33,291 nt of DNA from NCBI GenBank assembly GCA_036675025.1, contig JAKFFN010000328.1:1-33291 (forward strand), written 5' to 3'. Of this stretch, positions 24,570 to 32,985 are shown piece by piece. The translations under genes were made by a program, and so were the position numbers. Each line of letters begins with the position of its first letter. The first letter of the stretch is position 1. The notes beneath the pieces are model-generated. The model was not told the origin of the DNA. It was given only the letters and a program-made list of their open reading frames with translations, and made no database searches. This stretch comes from JAKFFN01 sp036675025. Lineage in GTDB: Bacteria; Sumerlaeota; Sumerlaeia; Sumerlaeales; Sumerlaeaceae.

Positions 24570-25615
24570 ATCGTATCAAAGCTTTCGGGAAACTTTGCCC
24601 TGCTGATGGCGTCCTCGTAACTGATCAGCCCCTGCTGATACAGGTTCTTCAGGCTCTTGTCCATTGTCATCATGCCCAGGTCGTAGTTCGTCTGAAGCAG
24701 AGAGTTAAGCTGTTCCGTTTTAGCATTACGTATAATATTTCGCGCGCCTACCGTTGCCAGCATGATTTCTGTAGCGGGCACCCGGCCGCGTCCGCCCGGC
24801 ACAGGCAGCAGTTGCTGCGCGATAATCGCCTGCAAGGTATTCGCCAGCTGGATACGCACCTGCGTCTGCTGGTTCGGCGGAAACACATCGATGATGCGAT
24901 CCACCGTCTGCACCGCATCCGGCGTATGGATAGTCGCCAGCACCAGGTGGCCGGTTTCAGCCGCCGTCAGCGCTGTAGAAATGGTTTCCAGGTCGCGCAT
25001 CTCACCAATAACCACCACGTCAGGGTCCTGCCGCAGCACATGGCGGAGCGCATCCGTAAAGCTGCGGGTATCTGAAGTCACCTCGCGTTGTTTCACTACC
25101 GATTTTTTGTTCCGATGGATATACTCAATCGGATCTTCCACGGTGATGATCATCCGGTGCTGCTCGTCATTGACCTGGTTAATCATCGCAGCAAGGGTAG
25201 AAGTCTTACCGCTGCCTGTAGGGCCGGTTACAAGGATAAGGCCGCTGGTTTTACGAGCAATTTCTTCGGTAATGGAAGGCAGGCCAAGCTGGCGAAGGGA
25301 CTTAATATGGTCGTTCACCACGCGAAAAGCCGCTTCCACCGCGCCGCGTTGCTTGTGAACGTTTACGCGAAACCTGCCGATGTCCTCGATCTCAACGCTG
25401 AGGTCCAGCTCCCATTTTTCCTCGAACTGCGCCTTCTGAGCATCGTTAAGGGCGGAATAGATCATTCGCCGACTGTCGGCCGCCGTCAGGGGTGGCAGAT
25501 CCAAAACTTCAAGCACGCCATCAATACGCAGAATCGGCGGTGCATTGTGCGTCAGGTGCAGATCGCTGGCACCGCGCTCCACGGCTTCCACCAGCAGATG
25601 ATGTATAGTAATCAC
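24566..25615 (-). CDS. pilT: Type IV pilus retraction ATPase PilT
   Basis: Hexameric AAA-type secretion ATPase that powers pilus disassembly, hence twitching and DNA uptake. 349 residues, normal length. Motifs: SDLHLTHNAPPILRIDG (17-33), Walker A GPTGSGKT with Lys137 (131-138), Asp-box EDPIEY (160-165), Walker B DPDVVVIGEMRD (197-208), His-box TGHLVLATIHT (221-231), and the TEQLNSLLQTNYDLGMMTMD stretch typical of PilT. The AIRNIIRN-like region (VGARNIIRNAKTEQ) and absence of the zinc tetracysteine separate it from PilB. The start GTG 25615 has GAGGGGG seven bases upstream. Confidence 0.97.
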   Translation of the reverse strand: MITIHHLLVEAVERGASDLHLTHNAPPILRIDGVLEVLDLPPLTAADSRRMIYSALNDAQKAQFEEKWELDLSVEIEDIGRFRVNVHKQRGAVEAAFRVVNDHIKSLRQLGLPSITEEIARKTSGLILVTGPTGSGKTSTLAAMINQVNDEQHRMIITVEDPIEYIHRNKKSVVKQREVTSDTRSFTDALRHVLRQDPDVVVIGEMRDLETISTALTAAETGHLVLATIHTPDAVQTVDRIIDVFPPNQQTQVRIQLANTLQAIIAQQLLPVPGGRGRVPATEIMLATVGARNIIRNAKTEQLNSLLQTNYDLGMMTMDKSLKNLYQQGLISYEDAISRAKFPESFDTI

Positions 25616-25686
25616 TCAGTTGCCCCCTCAAACGATCCGGTGTGCATTTGGCTGTCTAAATACCCACGAGTTTTACTATAAGCAGA

Positions 25687-26895
25687 TCAGGCATTTGGAG
25701 AGTCAGTGACAGGAATGGAAACGTCACTGGCAACGCTTTTTGTAGACCTGGCTGCCCGGCCGCGAAGTACGGCAGCCAGGATGTCATTACCCATGGCGTC
25801 AATCTGCCACTGGTAAAGTGCGGCAACTTCCTTCAGCTCACCCAGGTTCTGCGGTTGCGCGGCGGTGATGGCGGCAATATTGCCCGTTGAAAGGAGGAAC
25901 CCGGGATCAATCTTTAGCTCCGACGCAAAGCGGTCCCGCACCTGTTTAATGTCTCCCATTACCTGGTCATCCAAAGGCGGAAGGCTGCGTCGCGGCGTTT
26001 CCAGTGAGCGTGGCCAATCTTCCGCTGGCATTTCACGCGCAAAGGCCAGGGCCAGGTCCATTTCCCTGCGGCGCCGACCGTAGATATTACGCGGCAGCTT
26101 TGGCATCTCGGCAGTGCGGAATCCATTCTGGGCCCACTTCGCCAGTTCAATGAGAAGTTCGTTTCGCATCACCTTGAATGGTGGAAAGTCCACGCGCTGG
26201 GCCTCGCTCTCGCGCCACTTCCAGAGTTCCCGCAGAAACGCCCAGCCTTTTCCCGGTTTCAGCGTATGCCAGCCCTTCACGCGCCACTGGCGCTCGGGGT
26301 CGGGAGCGCGCATGCCGTCAGACACATAATCGAGCAGGCGCGTGCAGCATTCGTCCAGCCAATGCAGTCGATTGGCTTCAATAAGCTCCTGCTCCAGGCA
26401 GTTGGCCACTTCCAGGAGGTAATGGGTATCGGCTGCCGCGTAGGTTATCAGCTTCTCAGGCAGTGGGCGCTGGCTCCAGTCAGCCTTCTGGCCATGTTTG
26501 CTTAATACGATTCCGTGGTGTTTTTCAACCAGCGCCGCATAGCTGAACCGCTCGTAACCCAGTATCTGGGCAGCCAGCATGGAATCAAAGATTCTTGTTG
26601 CTTTAAAATCATAATCGCGTTTCATCATTCGCAGATCGTAATCTGCTCCCTGGATGATGAGCTGTTTCTCCGCCAGAATCGCCAGCAACGGTGTCAGGTC
26701 AAATTCTACGAGTGGATCGATCAACGCATTAACCCCGGGTACCGACACTTGCAGCAGGCAGACTTTTTCAAAGTAATGGTGAAGACTGTCAGCTTCCGTA
26801 TCGATCGCTATGCGGTCAGCCGTCTCAAGACGGGGGAGTAGAAGGCTTAGTTGCTCGGTATTTGATATGTAATGGACTTCAGAGATATCAATCAT
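25687..26895 (-). CDS. rnd: Ribonuclease D-like 3'-5' exoribonuclease
   Basis: DEDD-family exonuclease for tRNA/RNA 3' trimming, 402 residues. Exo I is IDTEADS (D32, E34), Exo II is GADYDLRMM near 95-103, and Exo III is YAAADTHYLLE near 152-162, all intact. An HRDC domain follows (about 215-295: GWAFLRELWKWRESEAQRVD... PPFKVMRNELLIELAKW), and a second helical region to the end resembles the C-terminal HRDC-like part of RNase D. The start ATG 26895 has no clear Shine-Dalgarno. Divergent from pilB across 149 bases; pilT lies 71 bases downstream on the same strand. Confidence 0.93.
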   Translation of the reverse strand: MIDISEVHYISNTEQLSLLLPRLETADRIAIDTEADSLHHYFEKVCLLQVSVPGVNALIDPLVEFDLTPLLAILAEKQLIIQGADYDLRMMKRDYDFKATRIFDSMLAAQILGYERFSYAALVEKHHGIVLSKHGQKADWSQRPLPEKLITYAAADTHYLLEVANCLEQELIEANRLHWLDECCTRLLDYVSDGMRAPDPERQWRVKGWHTLKPGKGWAFLRELWKWRESEAQRVDFPPFKVMRNELLIELAKWAQNGFRTAEMPKLPRNIYGRRRREMDLALAFAREMPAEDWPRSLETPRRSLPPLDDQVMGDIKQVRDRFASELKIDPGFLLSTGNIAAITAAQPQNLGELKEVAALYQWQIDAMGNDILAAVLRGRAARSTKSVASDVSIPVTDSPNA

Positions 26896-26992
26896 AGGTA
26901 GGCTAAATGTCAGAGCCGATATCGGTTTCCAACGAAAATATGTCTTTAATTTGTGGTTTTAAGCTTCAACAGACATGCGTTACAGATTCGCC

Positions 26993-27012
26993 GAAGGTAA
27001 GAAAATACCTTC
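26993..27012. promoter_or_regulatory. 7-bp inverted repeat in the rnd/pilB divergent promoter region
   Basis: GAAGGTA (26993-26999), spacer AGAAAA, TACCTTC (27006-27012), perfectly complementary. It is 33 bases upstream of the pilB ATG and in the 149-base divergent gap, so it could be an operator or a leader hairpin for pilB. No regulator gene is adjacent. No convincing -35/-10 pair could be assigned in this gap. Confidence 0.45.
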
Positions 27013-27044
27013 ATAACCCCGGTTTGTGAGGACTCAAGCATCCA

Positions 27045-28754
27045 ATGGCCAGTGTATTAGAACGTAAGCTAGGTGAAATGCTGGTTCGTGATAACATCAT
27101 CTCCGAAACTCAGCTTGAAGTTGCTTTAGATCAACAAACAGACCGTGGCGGTAGCCTTGGGCGCATCATTATAGAAAGCGGATTTGCGAGCGAATACGAC
27201 CTTGCTGCCGCGCTTGGACGGCAGTTGGAAGTTCCGTTTATCACGCTGTCTCACTATGAGATTGACCCGGAAATCCTCGACACCATTCCCACAGAAATTG
27301 TGCGGAAATACCAGATCATCCCGGTAGATAAGACGGGTGACACTCTTACCGTTGCCCTTGCCGACCCTTCCAATATCGTCTTGATCGACGATCTTCGCCT
27401 TCTGACCAACAGCAAAATTGTGCCTGTTATCTCCTTTGAAAGCGATATCCAGGAAGCGATCCGCAATTACTACCAGGCTGATGACAACGTCGACGAGATG
27501 CTCAAAGAGGTCTCCGATGACGAGATGGAGTCGATGAATCTTGAGATTCTCGACGACGGCGGAGAGATGGTGGATGACCTGGCGCCGGATCCTACCGACG
27601 CGCCTGTTATCCAGCTGGTGAACATGATCATCCAGGAAGCCATTAAAATGCGGGCCAGTGATATCCACATTGAGCCATACGAGAAGACCCTCAGGCTGCG
27701 CTACCGCGTAGACGGCGTACTCCAGGAAGGCAAGAACCCGCCCAAGAAATTCCAGAACGCCATCATCTCTCGTATCAAGATTATGAGTGAACTGGACATT
27801 GCCGAGCGTCGACTGCCCCAGGATGGCCGCTTTAAGGTAACCGCTTCCGGAAAAAACATCGACTTCCGTGTGTCAACCTGTCCCATGGCTAACGGCGAGA
27901 AAGTCGTTATTCGTCTTCTCGACAGCAGCAATCTCATGCTTAACCTCACCGACCTTGGCATGAGCCGTGACTCACTGGAGAAATTTGAAGAGCAGATCCG
28001 CGCACCGTGGGGTATGTGCCTGGTTACAGGGCCTACCGGTTCCGGTAAATCAACCACGCTCTATTCGGCTCTCAGTACCATTAATGATAACCGTAAGAAC
28101 ATTAACACTATTGAGGACCCGATTGAGTATCAGCTCAAGGGTATTAACCAGGTGCAGGCACGACCCGATATCGGGCTGACCTTTGCTGATGGCCTCAAAG
28201 CTTTCCTTCGCCAGGATCCTGATATCATAATGGTGGGCGAAATCCGCGACCTGGAAACGGCCGAAATTGGTATTAAGGCCGCTCTCACAGGTCACCTGGT
28301 TCTTAGCACATTGCACACGAACGACGCCCCAAGTACGGTAAACCGTCTGACGAACATGGGTGTTGAAGCGTTTCTTGTTACTGCCGCTCTAAACATGGTC
28401 GTGGCTCAGCGCCTTGTGCGCCGCATCTGCGAAAACTGCAAACAGTCTTATACGCCGGCCCCTGATACTTTAAAGCTTATTGGTGTTGAAGAGGGGACAT
28501 TAGTCTACCAGGGCCAGGGTTGTGAACGCTGCGGCGGACGGCAGTTTAAGGGGCGAATTGCTCTCTATGAGATCATGGTTCTGAGTGATAACATGCGCGA
28601 CCAGATCGTCGCCGGAATGACAAGCACAGGGCTGAAGCGCCTGGCCATTGATGAAGGCATGGAAACGCTCCGCATGGCTGGCATTACCAAGGTGGGCGAG
28701 GGAGTAACCACGGTAGACGAGGTCCTCGGCTCAACCGCCAGCGACGAAAGATAA
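27045..28754 (+). CDS. pilB: Type IV pilus assembly ATPase PilB (GspE family)
   Basis: Extension motor of type IV pili, 569 residues. The N-terminal MshEN/T2SSE-N domain (about 1-150: LGEMLVRDNIISETQLEVAL... GSLGRIIIESGF) is of the c-di-GMP-binding kind in some family members. Walker A is GPTGSGKS (329-336), Asp-box IEDPIEYQL, Walker B DPDIIMVGEIRD (391-402), His-box TGHLVLSTLHT. The zinc tetracysteine is C462, C465 (CENC) and C493, C496 (CERC), which is diagnostic of PilB/GspE rather than PilT. GAGGA stands about 12 bases before the ATG, a slightly long spacing. GspE of a type II system cannot be fully excluded, but the nearby pilT favours pili. Monocistronic or followed by the 919-residue gene after 46 bases. 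Confidence 0.95.
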   Translation: MASVLERKLGEMLVRDNIISETQLEVALDQQTDRGGSLGRIIIESGFASEYDLAAALGRQLEVPFITLSHYEIDPEILDTIPTEIVRKYQIIPVDKTGDTLTVALADPSNIVLIDDLRLLTNSKIVPVISFESDIQEAIRNYYQADDNVDEMLKEVSDDEMESMNLEILDDGGEMVDDLAPDPTDAPVIQLVNMIIQEAIKMRASDIHIEPYEKTLRLRYRVDGVLQEGKNPPKKFQNAIISRIKIMSELDIAERRLPQDGRFKVTASGKNIDFRVSTCPMANGEKVVIRLLDSSNLMLNLTDLGMSRDSLEKFEEQIRAPWGMCLVTGPTGSGKSTTLYSALSTINDNRKNINTIEDPIEYQLKGINQVQARPDIGLTFADGLKAFLRQDPDIIMVGEIRDLETAEIGIKAALTGHLVLSTLHTNDAPSTVNRLTNMGVEAFLVTAALNMVVAQRLVRRICENCKQSYTPAPDTLKLIGVEEGTLVYQGQGCERCGGRQFKGRIALYEIMVLSDNMRDQIVAGMTSTGLKRLAIDEGMETLRMAGITKVGEGVTTVDEVLGSTASDER

Positions 28755-28800
28755 GCTTATTTCCCGCACATCATACTTATCCAAATGCTTCTGGCAATGC

Positions 28801-31560
28801 GTGGATGCTATTGTCCTCATTGCGACTCTTGGGCACTGTACATCCAGTACAGCAAACGTGGAAATTCCCATTGGCGATGCCATTGCCCACGTTAGCGATA
28901 CGGGTGAAGTTCAAAATATCAGGTTCAGCGGTAGTTCAGAATTCTCGACTTCGTCATTACGAACCAAATTCTGCTTACTCGAAACGGTAAATGGCCCCGT
29001 AATGCCGTCTCGTATTGCATCGTCTGATGGGCAGCTGCAGATTCGTTTCAATGATGGTTCTCGAATTGGTTTTAAGGCATCCCGCGGTGACGGCTTTGGG
29101 TTGTTCCGGCTCACATCATTGGATCTAAAAACCTCTGTCACAGGAATGCGGCTGCCAAACATGGCAGTCCCTGCTGAATCTCGTTTAAACTCCACGCTCA
29201 ATTCAGCTTTCTTTAGCGGCAATGCCCTCGGGATCATCTCCGCATCGCCTGAGGTTCTTGCTTCAAATATGAATACAGAAGGCCGGACTGCCGATCTTCA
29301 GGGCTGTAGTCATACCGTTACGCAAGTTTCAGAAGCAAAACAAGGTGCCTTTGCAGCCGAATTCATTTCCACCTGCACCTTGTCAGGGGCTGGTTGGAGC
29401 ATGCAGGGCAGACGTTTCAATCCACAACTTTCACGAGAGTCTATCGCTGGTCTAAAAGCCTGGATTTTTGGTGATGGAAAAGCTCAGCAGTTAAAGTTTC
29501 AACTAACAGATGAAGGCGGCGGCGCAACTGATTACTATGTACCCATAGATTTCACCGGTTGGCGTGAAGTCACAATGACCGTCCCGGCTTATCACAATGT
29601 ACAGGCTGAGTCAGTCAACGGACTCAACCTGTATTACAATGGTGTGCCTGCCAGGACAACAGTGCGCTGCCTGGTTGATGATGTTCGAGCATTAGTAAGT
29701 TCTGGGAACACAACATCAACCGTTAATCTGGAGAATTTTGAGGCTAAAGATTCGCCCTGGTGGAATAATGGAAGTCATAGACTAAGTCTATTGTGGGATT
29801 TCAATTACGCGCGTGTTGGAGATGCTTTTGGAATAATAGCGTGTCCCGAGGAAAAGTTTTTCGATGTCATCCGGCGCTTTGAGACTGCAGCCGAAATTAT
29901 TACTCCCTGCCTCGATGGTGTCTGGAACAAGAAAGCTTCCTCAGTAAAAGAGTCATACCTCTTTCTTACGGCCTTTTCAGAGAATCAATTTGATGAGGCT
30001 TTGGCCCTGGCAAAGCGCGGGGGCTTCAAGTGGGTACTGCTCGAACAGCATAGCTGGTGTAAATCGACTGGGCACTACGATATCAATGAGGTCAATTTTA
30101 ACGATGGGTTAGCTGGACTAGTCCGTACAGTAAATCGCTTTCGCGAGCACGACATTAAAGTAGGGCTTCACTTGTTGGGTGCGTCCATTGATAATAATGA
30201 TCCGTATCTGTCTCCCGTTCCCGATGAACGACTGGTTAAAGACGCCCTGACTCACCTTACCAGCCCTCTCGATCCCCATACCACTACAATCATTGTAGAC
30301 GCCATGCCGGCAAAATTCCCGGCGGGAGATGGCGGCTATACCGGCGACGGAACAGTTTTGCAGATTGGCTCGGAGCTGGTAAACTATGAATCGCGCACTA
30401 CCACGGCACCTTATAATTTCTACAATTGCACTCGAGGCCATCTGGGAACAAAGCGTACAGCTCATCCCGCAGGCAAACAGGTTCATCATCTCGCTCGTTC
30501 CTACGGCTATCATATGATGAACATGGATACGTCTATGCTGAACGAGGTGACATCCAATTTTGCAGCGGTTGCTAACGCCTGTAACATAGACATGATGTAC
30601 CTCGACGGCGCAGAGCGTTTGCAGGGAGAACATCAGCGTTATAATCCGCGACTGGTTAACGCTTACCTCTCAAAGCTACAGCGGAAGAATATCCTGGTGC
30701 AGGCGAGCAGTTTTTCTCATTTTTCGTGGCACCAACTTGCACGTACTGCGTCTGCCGATGGTCATGGCGACTTAAAAGGCTATCTTGAACAGCGCGCTTC
30801 AAACTTTCAAAGCTTCAACGAAACGGGCATTCCGTTGGATATTGGCTGGTATTACGGGTATGATACGTCTGCAACCCCTGACATGTTTGAGTACATCCTC
30901 GGTACAACCATAGGATATAATTCCTCCTTCTCATATCAGGTTTCTGTTCAGGCTGCGCAAAAACATCCGTTCACCAACGAGATTCTGGAGCTGATAAACC
31001 GCTATGAGCAACTGCGGCTATCTGGACGAGTTTCCGACAATATCAAGCAACTACTTCGTGTGCCCCGTGAGCTGCTGGGGAAATCTCCTCAGCACAAATC
31101 TCGGGACAACTCATCAAGGAGGGATTACCGCTTGTTGAAGGTGGAAGATCACGATGTCCTTCAGCGGGTTATTTATGGTCTTTGGCAAGAATGTGATTCT
31201 GCTTCCACCGACACTCAATGGACCATTGATGTAACTACGGCACCTGCATTGGCAGGTGTGCAGCTTCAGGCGTTGGCTGGAAATGGCGATGGAGTGATAA
31301 AAAATCCTTGGGTAGAAATCAATGGCCACCGATTAGAATGGGAGGGGAGCGTGCGGGCAGGCGAGTATGTGGTCCTATGGCCGAATGAACCCGCAAGGCT
31401 CTATGCAGCGAATTACAAGCAACAGGATGCCTCACTTGTTCCAGTTGTAGAGATCGGTAAAGGACCATCCGTCGTCAGGTTTGGCTGCGAGTCAGGGGAG
31501 AGCATGCCATTACGCGTGCGTGTTAATCTGACTTGCACGGAGAAACACCTTATTCCATAG
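28801..31560 (+). CDS. Large secreted glycosidase-like protein of unknown specificity
   Basis: 919 residues. Order of parts: a hydrophobic N-terminus (AIVLIATLGHCTSSTA) that looks like a truncated signal peptide; a beta-rich region to about 175; a galactose-binding/CBM-like sandwich (about 180-300, ending RCLVDDVRALV); a TIM-barrel-like region (about 385-745) with WVLLEQHSW, VGLHLLG and MMYLDGAER, where D602 and E605 are candidate catalytic acids; and a C-terminal beta-domain (about 785-915). Inside the barrel, residues about 515-562 (QIGSELVNYE... CTRGHLGTKRTAHPAGKQV) match a module seen in phage-tail and surface proteins. The start GTG 28801 is uncertain: the frame is open further left, adding a basic n-region but no standard start; nearby ATGs (28785, 28797, 28805) are in other frames. 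A+T content is higher than in neighbours. Confidence 0.75.
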   Translation: MDAIVLIATLGHCTSSTANVEIPIGDAIAHVSDTGEVQNIRFSGSSEFSTSSLRTKFCLLETVNGPVMPSRIASSDGQLQIRFNDGSRIGFKASRGDGFGLFRLTSLDLKTSVTGMRLPNMAVPAESRLNSTLNSAFFSGNALGIISASPEVLASNMNTEGRTADLQGCSHTVTQVSEAKQGAFAAEFISTCTLSGAGWSMQGRRFNPQLSRESIAGLKAWIFGDGKAQQLKFQLTDEGGGATDYYVPIDFTGWREVTMTVPAYHNVQAESVNGLNLYYNGVPARTTVRCLVDDVRALVSSGNTTSTVNLENFEAKDSPWWNNGSHRLSLLWDFNYARVGDAFGIIACPEEKFFDVIRRFETAAEIITPCLDGVWNKKASSVKESYLFLTAFSENQFDEALALAKRGGFKWVLLEQHSWCKSTGHYDINEVNFNDGLAGLVRTVNRFREHDIKVGLHLLGASIDNNDPYLSPVPDERLVKDALTHLTSPLDPHTTTIIVDAMPAKFPAGDGGYTGDGTVLQIGSELVNYESRTTTAPYNFYNCTRGHLGTKRTAHPAGKQVHHLARSYGYHMMNMDTSMLNEVTSNFAAVANACNIDMMYLDGAERLQGEHQRYNPRLVNAYLSKLQRKNILVQASSFSHFSWHQLARTASADGHGDLKGYLEQRASNFQSFNETGIPLDIGWYYGYDTSATPDMFEYILGTTIGYNSSFSYQVSVQAAQKHPFTNEILELINRYEQLRLSGRVSDNIKQLLRVPRELLGKSPQHKSRDNSSRRDYRLLKVEDHDVLQRVIYGLWQECDSASTDTQWTIDVTTAPALAGVQLQALAGNGDGVIKNPWVEINGHRLEWEGSVRAGEYVVLWPNEPARLYAANYKQQDASLVPVVEIGKGPSVVRFGCESGESMPLRVRVNLTCTEKHLIP

Positions 31561-31572
31561 CTTCGAGTTGTC

Positions 31573-32853
31573 TTAGCGTACAGCGCCTTTTTCCTTTATC
31601 AGCTGCGCCGCAGTTTCGAAGATTTCATAAGCCACATCCTCTTTACTGCGTTGCGAAACATCAAGTGTGAGGCCATTGACAGTAATAATTTTAACCTCAT
31701 TTTCAGCACTGTTAAAGCCAATCGCCGGATTGCTCACATCATTGATTACAATCGCGTCCAAATGTTTGCGCTCCAGCTTTGCATGACCATGGGCTTCCAG
31801 GTCATTGGTTTCAGCGGCAAATCCAATGGTAATCTGCCCGGGTTGTTTAGTAAAACCGACTGCCTGCGCAATATCCGGATTCTCAACCAGTGGCAGGGAA
31901 ATCGAGTTGCCAGTTCTTTTAATTTTACGGTTAATCGACTGCGCCGGCCGGAAATCGCCAACAGCCGCTGCAAAAATAAGGATGTTGCTGTCATTCTTCA
32001 GTTCCTGGACCGCCGTAAGCATATCTCGCGCTGTTTCTACCGGGCGCACTTCGCAATCACCAACCGGAAGCAGCCGATCATCAACAGGCCCGGTAATGAA
32101 TTGCACCTTCGCTCCGCGGCGCATGGCTTCATTGGCCAGCGCAAGACCCATGCGGCCAGACGACGGATTCGAGATAAACCGCACGGGATCAAGATACTCC
32201 CGGGTCGGTCCGGAAGTGATTAAGACAGTTAATCCCACCAGCGAATTATCTTTGGGTCGCGTAAGGACCTTTGCCGTTTGCCGCGGCTGGACTTCTTCCA
32301 TCGACTCCGTAGGCACAACTATCCCGATTGCGCTCATAATCTGATCAGGCTCAGCCATTCTTCCAGAGCCAGTCTCGCCACATGCAAGGGATCCGCTGCC
32401 CGGAGTAATGATTTCCACACCGCGCTCAATAAGAGTTGCCAGGTTGGTCTGGGTCGCCGGATGCTCCAGCATTGCCGTGTTCATAGACGGAGCTACGTAA
32501 ACATTACCTCGGAAAGCGAGGTAAAGCGTTGTGATTGGGTCATCAGCCAGCCCATTGGCCATGCGAGCCAGCGTATCAGCGCTGGCCGGTGCCACAACAA
32601 GGCTGTCAGCCCACCGCGCCCAGGAAATATGCTCCATCTGGTAGGCTACGGGTGTATCAAATACATCCTGGTAAACCGGGTGGTTTGATAGCGCTTCAAA
32701 TACTAATGGCGTTACAAACTGGTGAGCACTGCGGCTGAAAGCCACCCTGACACTGGCTCCGGATTGTACCAGTTTGGAGCAGAGATCTGCCGCCTTATAA
32801 GATGCGATTCCGCCAGTTACGGCCAGGATTATTCTGCGCGATTCATTTGCCAT
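31573..32853 (-). CDS. coaBC: Bifunctional phosphopantothenoylcysteine decarboxylase/phosphopantothenate-cysteine ligase CoaBC
   Basis: Two consecutive steps of coenzyme A synthesis, 426 residues. CoaC flavoprotein half (about 1-180): TGGIASYKA, catalytic-type His75 in MEHISWAR, PSMNTAM with Asn125, and the flap CGETGSGRM with Cys158. CoaB half (about 200-426): ITSGPTREYLDPVRFISN near 212-229, SSGRMG, the KIKR segment, and GFAAETNDLEAHGHAKLERK followed by LDAIVINDVS. All are in place, so it is bifunctional and intact. ATG 32853 is the natural start. It converges with the 919-residue gene (12 bases between stops) and is divergent from the zinc-ribbon gene across 132 bases. Confidence 0.97.
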   Translation of the reverse strand: MANESRRIILAVTGGIASYKAADLCSKLVQSGASVRVAFSRSAHQFVTPLVFEALSNHPVYQDVFDTPVAYQMEHISWARWADSLVVAPASADTLARMANGLADDPITTLYLAFRGNVYVAPSMNTAMLEHPATQTNLATLIERGVEIITPGSGSLACGETGSGRMAEPDQIMSAIGIVVPTESMEEVQPRQTAKVLTRPKDNSLVGLTVLITSGPTREYLDPVRFISNPSSGRMGLALANEAMRRGAKVQFITGPVDDRLLPVGDCEVRPVETARDMLTAVQELKNDSNILIFAAAVGDFRPAQSINRKIKRTGNSISLPLVENPDIAQAVGFTKQPGQITIGFAAETNDLEAHGHAKLERKHLDAIVINDVSNPAIGFNSAENEVKIITVNGLTLDVSQRSKEDVAYEIFETAAQLIKEKGAVR

Positions 32854-32985
32854 TGCGTGTAACTTACCGTTTCGTGTTTTTTTCTGGCATCAGATTTTCT
32901 TAAATGCTCACTGATGTCTTGAGAATTCAAGTGATGGCGTTGATTTTTTGATGTGCAGTAATACTTTACAGGTTCGGGGAACAAC

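Noticed and set aside
28805..28990. 61-codon plus-strand frame starting MLLSSLRLLG
   Set aside because: It looks like a signal peptide at first but turns non-globular and stops; the overlapping 919-codon frame is the real gene. Kept only as a note on the start ambiguity.
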